A stretch of DNA of 27,111 nucleotides, taken from NCBI GenBank assembly GCA_041552055.1, contig JBFELO010000061.1, forward strand, positions 1-27,111, in the 5' to 3' direction. The DNA comes from JBFELO01 sp041552055 (GTDB lineage: Bacteria > Acidobacteriota > Thermoanaerobaculia > Thermoanaerobaculales > Sulfomarinibacteraceae). The notes beneath the pieces were generated by a model that made no database searches, had not been told where the DNA came from, and saw only the letters and a program-made list of their open reading frames with translations. Shown here piece by piece: positions 7,642-14,893 of this stretch (its first letter is position 1; the number at the start of each line of letters is the position of its first letter). The position numbers and the translations under genes are program-made.

Positions 7642-10361
7642 CCGGGACCAAGTACGTGTACGCGTTCGGCGGCGGCTCGGCGGAGGGCCGCGCCGACATG
7701 AAGAACCTGCTCGGCGGCAAGGGTGCGAACCTGGCCGAGATGGCCAACCTGGGCATCACGGTGCCGGCCGGCTTCACGCTCACCACCGATGTGTGCAGCT
7801 ACTACTACGACCACGACCGCAGCTACCCCGCGACCCTCGAGGCCGAGGTCGCGGCCGCCACGGCCAGAGTCGAGGAGATCATGGGAAGGACGTTCGGGGA
7901 TCCGAACGACACCCTCCTCCTGTCGGTGCGTTCGGGGGCGCGATCGTCGATGCCGGGCATGATGGAGACCGTGCTCAACATCGGCCTGTGCTCGGCGACC
8001 ATACCGGGCCTGATCGAGGCGACCGGAAATCCCAGGTTCGTGTACGACGCCTACCGACGGCTGATCATGATGTACTCGGACGTGGTCATGGAGAAGGCGG
8101 CCGGCGTCGAGGTTGCCGAGGGGCACGGCATTCGCCAGCAGCTCGACCGGATGCTCGAGCAGGTCAAGGAGAAAAAGGGGTACGCATCGGACGCCGACAT
8201 CGGTGCCGACGACCTGAAGGACCTCGCCGAGCGGTTCAAGGCCAAGGTCAAGCAGGTGCTCGGCAAGGAGTTCCCGGACGACCCCCACGAGCAGCTGTGG
8301 GGCGGCATCGGTGCGGTCTTCGCGTCGTGGAACGGCAAGCGCGCGGTGTCCTACCGCCGGATCGAGGGGATCCCGGACGACTGGGGCACCGCCGTCAACG
8401 TCCAGGCGATGGTCTTCGGCAACACCGGCGACGAGTCGGCGACGGGCGTGGCCTTTACCAGGAACCCCGCCACTGGCGACGACAAGTTCTACGGCGAGTG
8501 GCTGCCCAACGCCCAGGGTGAGGACGTGGTCGCCGGCATCCGGACGCCGAACCCGCTCAACGAGGACACCAAGAACGAGCAGAACGAGCACCTGCCGTCG
8601 CTCGAGGTCGCGATGCCCGAGGTCTACCGGCAGCTGTTTGACATCCGCAATCAGCTCGAGAACCACTACACCGACATGCAGGACATCGAGTTCACGATCG
8701 AGAACGGGCGGCTGTGGATGCTCCAAACGCGGGTCGGCAAGCGGACCGGCACCGCAGCGCTCAACATGGCGATGGACATGCTGTCCGACGGCCTGATCGA
8801 CAAGCCGACCGCGGTGCTCAGGCTCAAACCCGAGCAGCTCGACGAGCTGTTGCACCCGCTCATCGACCCGGCGGCCGAGACCGGCGCCGACCTGATCGCC
8901 AAGGGCCTGCCCGCCGGCCCCGGTGGCGCCTCCGGTCAGATCGTGTTCTCGGCGGATGACGCGGTGCGCTGGACCAAGGCGGGCAAGACCGTGCTGCTGG
9001 TGCGCGAGGAGACCAACCCCGAGGACGTCGAGGGGATGCGCGTGGCGGTCGGCATCCTGACCGGCCGCGGCGGCATGACGTCGCACGCGGCGCTGGTCGC
9101 CCGAGGCTGGGGCAAGTGCTGCATCGTGGGCGCCGGCGCGCTCGACATCGACGTCGTCGGCAAGAAGATCAGGGTCGACGGTCGCACCTTCGACGAAGGC
9201 GACGTGCTGACCCTCAACGGCACCCGCGGCCTGGTCTACGCCGGCGAGCTGGCGATGATCGACGCCACCGAGAACCCGCGTTTCGTGGACTTCATGGCGC
9301 TGGCCGACGAGATTCGTGCGCTCAAGGTACGCACCAACGCAGAGACCCCGGACGACGCCAAGATCGCCATCGAGTTCGGCGCCGAGGGGATCGGCCTGTT
9401 CCGCACCGAGCACATGTTCTACGGCACCGGCTCCGAGGAGCCGTTGTTCCTGCTGCGCAAGATGATCATGTCCGGCTCCGAGAGCGAGCGCCGGGCCGCC
9501 CTCGACGAGCTGTTCCCGTTCGTCAAGCGGGACATGAAGTCGACGATGGAGATCATGGGTGAGCGCCCGGTGACCTTCCGCCTGCTCGATCCGCCACTGC
9601 ACGAGTTCGTGCCCCAGAACGAGGCCGAGCGCAAGGAGCTCGCCGAGGCGCTCGGGGTGAGCGTCGAGGAGCTGGCGCGGCGGGCCGACGAGCTGCACGA
9701 GCTCAACCCAATGATGGGGCACCGAGGCGTCCGCCTCGGCATCACCTTCCCCGAGATCTCCGAGATGCAGTTCAGGTCCATCCTCGAGTCGGCTGCCGAG
9801 CTCCACCAGGAGGGCAAGGCGTGCTTCCCCGAGATCATGGTCCCGGTGACCTGCGCCAAGGAAGAGCTGGACGACCAGCTCGAGGTGGCCAGGAAAGTGC
9901 ACGCCGAGGTCTGTGCGAAGTACGGCGTCGAGGAGGTCGACCACCTCTACGGCACCATGATCGAGATCCCGCGCGCCGCCCTGACCGCGGACGAGATCGC
10001 CGAGACCACCCAGTTCTTCTCATTCGGTACCAACGACCTCACCCAGATGACCTACGGGTTCTCGCGCGACGACATCGGCGGCTTCCTGCCCGAGTACCTG
10101 GACAAGAAGATCCTGCCGGTGGACCCGTTCCAGGTGCTCGACCGCGACTCGGTCGGCGTGCTGGTAAAAACCGGCATCGAGAGGGGCCGCTCGACCAGGC
10201 CCGACCTCAAAGTGGGGATCTGCGGCGAGCACGGCGGCGAGCCGAACTCGGTGGAGTTCTGCCACATGGTGGGCATGGACTACGTGAGCTGCTCGCCGTA
10301 CCGGGTGCCGATCGCCCGGCTCGCGGCGGCCCAGGCACAGATCCGATACCCGAGGGACTGA
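7638..10361 (+). CDS. ppdK: Pyruvate, phosphate dikinase
   Basis: PPDK interconverts pyruvate + ATP + Pi and phosphoenolpyruvate + AMP + PPi in the cytoplasm, at the glycolysis/gluconeogenesis junction. The 907-residue product has the full three-part layout. The ATP-grasp domain begins with KNLLGGKGANLAEMANLG. A phosphohistidine swivel domain has GGMTSHAALVARGWGKCC, with catalytic His near residue 483 and the Thr two before it that PDRP phosphorylates in other species. The PEP/pyruvate TIM barrel includes GIGLFRTEHMF, NPMMGHRGVRLGIT, FSFGTNDLTQMTYGFSRDD and CGEHGG, with catalytic Cys near 862. No PDRP-type regulator is nearby. Placement downstream of glyS with a 4-bp overlap suggests cotranscription. 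A strong hairpin terminator follows 30 bp after the stop. Confidence 0.97.
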   Translation: MTGTKYVYAFGGGSAEGRADMKNLLGGKGANLAEMANLGITVPAGFTLTTDVCSYYYDHDRSYPATLEAEVAAATARVEEIMGRTFGDPNDTLLLSVRSGARSSMPGMMETVLNIGLCSATIPGLIEATGNPRFVYDAYRRLIMMYSDVVMEKAAGVEVAEGHGIRQQLDRMLEQVKEKKGYASDADIGADDLKDLAERFKAKVKQVLGKEFPDDPHEQLWGGIGAVFASWNGKRAVSYRRIEGIPDDWGTAVNVQAMVFGNTGDESATGVAFTRNPATGDDKFYGEWLPNAQGEDVVAGIRTPNPLNEDTKNEQNEHLPSLEVAMPEVYRQLFDIRNQLENHYTDMQDIEFTIENGRLWMLQTRVGKRTGTAALNMAMDMLSDGLIDKPTAVLRLKPEQLDELLHPLIDPAAETGADLIAKGLPAGPGGASGQIVFSADDAVRWTKAGKTVLLVREETNPEDVEGMRVAVGILTGRGGMTSHAALVARGWGKCCIVGAGALDIDVVGKKIRVDGRTFDEGDVLTLNGTRGLVYAGELAMIDATENPRFVDFMALADEIRALKVRTNAETPDDAKIAIEFGAEGIGLFRTEHMFYGTGSEEPLFLLRKMIMSGSESERRAALDELFPFVKRDMKSTMEIMGERPVTFRLLDPPLHEFVPQNEAERKELAEALGVSVEELARRADELHELNPMMGHRGVRLGITFPEISEMQFRSILESAAELHQEGKACFPEIMVPVTCAKEELDDQLEVARKVHAEVCAKYGVEEVDHLYGTMIEIPRAALTADEIAETTQFFSFGTNDLTQMTYGFSRDDIGGFLPEYLDKKILPVDPFQVLDRDSVGVLVKTGIERGRSTRPDLKVGICGEHGGEPNSVEFCHMVGMDYVSCSPYRVPIARLAAAQAQIRYPRD

Positions 10362-10390
10362 CCGGACCGAATCGCAACCTGATGAACAAA

Positions 10391-10424
10391 GGCCGCGCTC
10401 GGTCGAGCGCGGCCTTCCTGTTTT
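10391..10424. terminator. Rho-independent terminator at the end of glyQ-glyS-ppdK
   Basis: A perfect 10-bp GC-rich stem (GGCCGCGCTC / GAGCGCGGCC) with a GGTC loop is followed on the plus strand by TTCCTGTTTT. On the opposite strand the tail is TTTGTTC. It may therefore also serve the convergent kinase gene, whose stop codon is at 10435. Confidence 0.9.
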
Positions 10425-10434
10425 GACTGAGTGT

Positions 10435-12717
10435 TCAGCCCGAAGCCGCGATCGCCTCCAACATCCGCAGAGGGATCGGCTCCGAGGAGTTGAGCTTGTT
10501 CTCCCAGATCAGGGAGCCCTCGTGGAGCAGGCGAAACGACGGCGTGCCATTGCAGCCGAAGAAGTTCCACAGGCGTCCGTTCTCCTTGACCGCGGTGAAG
10601 CTGATTCCCTTGTCGGCCAGCAGCTGCCGGACGGCGTCGTCGGTGGAGCTGCGGCTGACCTTGGTGAATCCGATCACATCGAGCCCGTGCCCACGGTACT
10701 GTCTGAAGATCCTGTCGGCGCGTGGGATCGCGTTCTGCGAAAACGGACACCACTCCTCGAAGAAGACCAGTAGCTGGTACGGCGTCGACTGCGGGTCGAA
10801 CTCACCCTGAAACGCGCGCTCGATCGTGGTCTCCGGCATCGTGCGGTGGTCGTACAGGTCGCGGGCCTCGCTCGTCCGGCCCTGTGCGATGTGGACCGCA
10901 GCCAGCGCACTCCGCGCCTCGGCCGTGGTCTCGTGCCCGGGTCCGAGCGCCTCGGTGGCTCGGGACAGGGCGTCGCCCGCCGTCTCCCGGGCCTGGTCGT
11001 AGCTCCCGTTCTTCATGAGAATCCAGGCGTAGTGAGCCTGGTCAGAGAGAGCTGCTTCGGAGTCCGGGCCCGAAAGCGTCGCATTCGCCTGCCAGACCTC
11101 CAGGGCCACGCGCTGGGCTTCGCCAATATCCCCGACATCCTCGAGATAGTACGCCAGGCCCGATCGGCCGATGACCTCCAGGGAGTCGGGTGGGCCGGCG
11201 CGCTCGGTCATGGCGGCAAGCCACTCCCGCTCGAGCTCCAGCGAACCCCTCCCGTTGTCGAGGATGTCGAACGCCAGCTGGAGATCCTCGATCGACTGTA
11301 TCGTCTTGTCATGGCTGGCACCGAGGGCTTCTCGCCTGAGGGACAGGGTGGTCGCGAGCTGCTGCTCGGCCTGCTCCCAGTGGCCGATGTTGAGGTAGGC
11401 GAGGCCGAGCGACCGTCGCACCTCGGCCTCGACCTCGGGCTCGTCTTCGAACGCGCCGGTGACCATCCGGCTCGCGCTGTCCAGCACCCCCGCGACGGTG
11501 GTCTGGTCACCGTACCCGTGCGGCACCGCCGATGCCAGGACCGAGGTCAGGAACTCCCTGCCGGCGGTCGCTCGCTGTGACTCGGACTCGGCCCTTCGGC
11601 GTTCGGCGTCGACCCGCACCAGGAGGGACGTGGTGACGATGATGCCGGCCAGCAGGAGCACGAACGCTGCACAGACAAAGCCAATCAGTGGCTTGTTCCG
11701 CCGGGCGAACACCTGCAGCTGGTAGAGGAATCCCGCCGGCCGGGCGGTCACGGCTTCGCCGGCGAGGTAGCGTCGAATGTCCTGCGCCAGCCCGAACGCC
11801 GACTGGTAGCGCTGCTCGCGGTCTCGCTTGAGCGCCTTGTGAACGATCGCCTCGAGATCGCCGCCGAGGGACCTGTCGAAGGTGCTGAGATTCCGCAACC
11901 TGCCTTGGCGGACCATGTCGGCGATGTCGAAGATGCTGCCCGAGTCCACGTTGTAGGGGAGCTTTCCGGAGAGCAGTTCGTACAGCACCAGACCGAGGGC
12001 GTAGACGTCGCTGCGGGTGTCGATATCGTGCGGGTCGGCGTCGAACTGCTCCGGGCTCATGTACTGCACCGATCCGATGATCTGGCCGACTCGGGTGTGG
12101 GCCTTGGCCTGCTGCATGTCGGCACCGGTCGCCCGGGCGACCCCGAAGTCGATCACCCGGACGCGACCGCCCGAGTCCACCAGGACGTTGGACGGCTTCA
12201 GGTCGCGGTGCACGATGCCGCGCTGGTGGCCGTGGTGAACGGCGTCACAGACCTGCAGGAAGAGTTCGAGCCGGTGGCGGTGCGTCAGCCGTTTGTCGGC
12301 CGCATACTCGTTGATCGGTCGTGCGTTCGGGATGTACTCCATGGCGAAGAACGGTACCGGCACACCCTGGTCGTCGTAGGAGCCCGCCTCGTAGATCTGT
12401 GCGATCCCAGGGTGGCGGAGTCGGGCCAGGACCTGGGCCTCGTACTCCAACCGCTGGACCGCCTCCCGGGACTCGAACGAACTCTTGACCACCTTGACCG
12501 CCACGGGTCGGCAGGGGTTGTCCTGAAGACCTTCGAAGACCGTGCCCATGCCGCCGGACGCGATCACGCGTTTGATCTCGTACTGCCCAATACGTGCCGG
12601 TGCTTGGACCGGGCGATCGGGCTCACCGCCCACGGGAGGGCCGACCTCGGTCTCGCTCGAGGTGAAGTCAGACCCGCGGCCGTTCCTCGGGTCCTGGCTC
12701 TGCTTTGGGTCCGGCAT
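10435..12717 (-). CDS. Membrane Ser/Thr protein kinase with TPRs and a C-terminal thioredoxin-like domain
   Basis: This 760-residue protein is a PknB-type kinase with an unusual C-terminus. The kinase domain spans about 46-318: glycine loop ASGGMGTV (53-60), Lys75, HRDLKPSN (170-177), DFG (190-192) and SPEQ (221-224), all intact. A single membrane helix lies at about 344-367. Residues about 425-625 are TPR-like helical repeats (LGLAYLNIGHWEQAEQQL, HYAWILMKNGSYDQARET). Residues about 640-760 look like a TlpA/AhpC-type thioredoxin fold: LLVFFEEWCPFS (649-660), VIGFTKVS, and a cis-proline loop GTPSFRL (724-730). The active site is CPFS, lacking the second Cys; Cys722 lies near the cis-proline. 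With the kinase in the cytoplasm, the TPR and redoxin parts should be extracytoplasmic. GGAGGT lies 7 nt before ATG 12717. Partner and substrate are unknown. Confidence 0.92.
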   Translation of the reverse strand: MPDPKQSQDPRNGRGSDFTSSETEVGPPVGGEPDRPVQAPARIGQYEIKRVIASGGMGTVFEGLQDNPCRPVAVKVVKSSFESREAVQRLEYEAQVLARLRHPGIAQIYEAGSYDDQGVPVPFFAMEYIPNARPINEYAADKRLTHRHRLELFLQVCDAVHHGHQRGIVHRDLKPSNVLVDSGGRVRVIDFGVARATGADMQQAKAHTRVGQIIGSVQYMSPEQFDADPHDIDTRSDVYALGLVLYELLSGKLPYNVDSGSIFDIADMVRQGRLRNLSTFDRSLGGDLEAIVHKALKRDREQRYQSAFGLAQDIRRYLAGEAVTARPAGFLYQLQVFARRNKPLIGFVCAAFVLLLAGIIVTTSLLVRVDAERRRAESESQRATAGREFLTSVLASAVPHGYGDQTTVAGVLDSASRMVTGAFEDEPEVEAEVRRSLGLAYLNIGHWEQAEQQLATTLSLRREALGASHDKTIQSIEDLQLAFDILDNGRGSLELEREWLAAMTERAGPPDSLEVIGRSGLAYYLEDVGDIGEAQRVALEVWQANATLSGPDSEAALSDQAHYAWILMKNGSYDQARETAGDALSRATEALGPGHETTAEARSALAAVHIAQGRTSEARDLYDHRTMPETTIERAFQGEFDPQSTPYQLLVFFEEWCPFSQNAIPRADRIFRQYRGHGLDVIGFTKVSRSSTDDAVRQLLADKGISFTAVKENGRLWNFFGCNGTPSFRLLHEGSLIWENKLNSSEPIPLRMLEAIAASG

Positions 12718-12797
12718 GGTTGTGACCTCCGCACCTTGGTTGCGACTCGATCAGGGGTAGGGTCGCTGGTCGTACTCTAGTGCAAACGAGATCGTGT

Positions 12798-12860
12798 TTC
12801 ATTTTATTACGGAACATCACACACATCACAGAGTCGATTCCGACCGGGCGATAAAATGAA
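12798..12860. promoter_or_regulatory. Inverted repeat flanking a tandem 9-mer in a divergent promoter region
   Basis: TTCATTTTAT (12798-12807) and ATAAAATGAA (12851-12860) are perfect 10-bp inverted copies, 43 bp apart, in a GC-rich background. Between them is a tandem repeat ACATCACAC / ACATCACAG (12814-12831). The right arm contains the first ATG of the beta-helix gene and a TAAAAT that resembles a -10. The mirror-image arm could be the -10 of the kinase gene. This may be a shared divergent control region; the function is inferred and no good -35 is visible. Confidence 0.4.
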
Positions 12861-14862
12861 TGAGCCGATGGAGTGTTCAAGGAGTGTCGTGGTGGCGTTG
12901 TGGGCGGCGGGAGTGATGTGCGCGTCGGCGAGAGCGGTCGATGCGGCCGCGACCCTCGAGCTGTACGGCAACTACCACTCCATGGGCATCGTCGTCATCC
13001 TCGATCCGGGGGACGATCCAGACCAGGATCTCATCGCCACGGTGAGCCACCGCACCGGCTCGGACCCGTACGCCGCCGGGTTTTCGCTCACCCGCACGCG
13101 GGACACCCAGCTCGTGGGCAGCCTGTTCTGGCTGTCGCCGGGCACCGGCTACGACGTGCGGGTCACGTTGGTCGACCCGGACGGCGGTCCACTGGACGGT
13201 ACGACCGTCTCGGGAACCGCCGCCACCCGAGCCGAGATCGTCATCCCACCGGCGGCGCACTCCCTGGTCGTGAGCCCGACCGGCAGCGGCACGGCGTGCA
13301 CCGAGCCGAGCCCGTGCCCGCTCGACGAGGGCATCGCACAGGCGGTCGCCGGCGACGAGGTCGTGCTCCGCGGAGGCGTCTACTTCCGGGGCGAGATCTC
13401 CCTGCCGCGGTCCGGGTCGACCGGGGCCCCGATCGTGATCCGCGCCTTCGAGGGCGAGACCCCGATCCTCGACGGCTCGGACCCGCAGAGCTTCGCCTGG
13501 CTGCATCAGGGCGGAGGGGTGTACGTCACCACCGTCAACGTGGGCGCCACCCACCTCGTGGTCGCGGACGGGGAGCGCCTCTACCCCTATCAGAGCCTCG
13601 CCGACCTGCAGAGCCTCAGCTGGGGAACCCCGGGGTTCTACAGCGCCGGCACCACCCTCTACGTCCGGCTCGCGGGAGATGCCGATCCCAACACGGCCCA
13701 GATGCGCGTGTCGAGGTACAACTCCGCGCTGACGATCGCCTCCCGCGACTTCATCTTCATCGTCGGCCTGACGTTCCGATACTACGGGCAGGGCTCGTAC
13801 GCCAAGGCCATCTACCTCGACGGATCCAGCGACTGCCTGGTGCGCGACTGCACGTTCCTGGTGTGTGATCTCGGCGTTGGCATCAAGCGCGGAGCTCACC
13901 GCAACACTATCGAGGGGAATGATTTCTCGGACACCACCTTCTCCTGGATCTGGGAGTCGATCAAGGCGGGCGCCCAGCTCGAGACCGGGGGGATCAGGGT
14001 GTACGACTCCCTGCCGTCCGGGCGGGGGACCGTCATCCGTGGCAACACCTTCCATGACTTCTTCGACGGCTTCGGCGTGTGCCCGGACTCGGACACCGGG
14101 ACCACGATCGAGACCGACGTGTACGGCAACCTGGTGTACGAGGCCGGTGACGACGGCATGGAGACCGACGGCTACTGCTCCAATCTGAGGATCTGGGGCA
14201 ACACCTTCCACGACGTGCTGATCGGTGTCTCGGTCGCACCGGTGTACGCGGGACCGGTGTTCGCCCTCCGCAATCTGATCTACCGCACGGGCGCCGGCAC
14301 CAGTGACGCGGGCTACACCGGGAGCTGCTTCAAGCTCAACAGCGGCTACGGCCTTTCCGGGGTGATCAACCTGTTCCACAACACCTGTGATGCGGCGCTG
14401 CCGGGCAACGACGGCCTGGCCATCAAGTCGCCCGGCAGCTGGCAGCTGCTGCGCTCGCGCAACAACGTCTGGGCCGGCACCGAGTACGCGCTGTCCAACT
14501 CCAACCCGACGCAGCCTGTGGACCTCGACGCCGACGATCTGTACACCACGCTCCCCGGCGAGCTGGCCTGGTGGGCCGACCTGCCCGATCGTCACCTCAA
14601 CACCCTCGCCGAGCTGCAGGCGGCCACCGGCCAGGAGATGAACGGCCTGAACGTAGCGCCGATGTTCCGCAATCCGGCGAGCGGGGACTACGGCCTGCAC
14701 CTCGCTAGTCCTCTAGTAGACGCCGGTGTGCTCATCCCGGGGATCAACCGCGACTACCAGGGTGCGGCGCCAGACATCGGCGCCTTCGAGGCGGCCACCC
14801 GGATCTTCGGCGACGACTTCGAGTCAGGCACGCTGTCCGCCTGGTCGGGCACGACACCCTGA
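12856..14862 (+). CDS. Secreted right-handed parallel beta-helix protein
   Basis: This 668-residue protein has a signal peptide (hydrophobic VVVALWAAGVMCASARA, cleavage near residue 27). A small beta-rich domain at about 32-130 is possibly fibronectin-III-like. A beta-helix follows, of the type found in polysaccharide lyases and surface proteins: the DEGIAQAVAGDEVVLRGGVY entry, then repeated coils such as NTIEGNDFSD, TVIRGNTFHDFFDGFG, DVYGNLVYEAGDDGMETDG, LRIWGNTFHDVLIGVS and INLFHNTCDAAL. It ends in IFGDDFESGTLSAWSG, a short tail motif I associate with exported proteins of related bacteria. A polysaccharide target is plausible, but no catalytic residues can be assigned. The start is uncertain: ATG 12856 or 12868 gives a good signal peptide, whereas AAGGAG at 12879-12884 favours a GTG at 12892 that would remove its charged end. 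Confidence 0.87.
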   Translation: MNEPMECSRSVVVALWAAGVMCASARAVDAAATLELYGNYHSMGIVVILDPGDDPDQDLIATVSHRTGSDPYAAGFSLTRTRDTQLVGSLFWLSPGTGYDVRVTLVDPDGGPLDGTTVSGTAATRAEIVIPPAAHSLVVSPTGSGTACTEPSPCPLDEGIAQAVAGDEVVLRGGVYFRGEISLPRSGSTGAPIVIRAFEGETPILDGSDPQSFAWLHQGGGVYVTTVNVGATHLVVADGERLYPYQSLADLQSLSWGTPGFYSAGTTLYVRLAGDADPNTAQMRVSRYNSALTIASRDFIFIVGLTFRYYGQGSYAKAIYLDGSSDCLVRDCTFLVCDLGVGIKRGAHRNTIEGNDFSDTTFSWIWESIKAGAQLETGGIRVYDSLPSGRGTVIRGNTFHDFFDGFGVCPDSDTGTTIETDVYGNLVYEAGDDGMETDGYCSNLRIWGNTFHDVLIGVSVAPVYAGPVFALRNLIYRTGAGTSDAGYTGSCFKLNSGYGLSGVINLFHNTCDAALPGNDGLAIKSPGSWQLLRSRNNVWAGTEYALSNSNPTQPVDLDADDLYTTLPGELAWWADLPDRHLNTLAELQAATGQEMNGLNVAPMFRNPASGDYGLHLASPLVDAGVLIPGINRDYQGAAPDIGAFEAATRIFGDDFESGTLSAWSGTTP

Positions 14863-14893
14863 CCGATCATTCCAGCGGACCTGGCGGCGCCCC

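Noticed and set aside
7161..9944. Very long minus-strand frame (927 aa) opposite glyS and ppdK, with another at 5257-7548
   Set aside because: Shadows created by high GC in the third codon position of highly conserved plus-strand genes. The translations are rich in H, L, G and V with no recognisable domain.
12877..14700. 607-aa minus frame opposite the beta-helix gene, and 17439-19049 plus frame opposite the beta-propeller gene
   Set aside because: The opposite strands encode clear exported proteins with family motifs; these frames do not.
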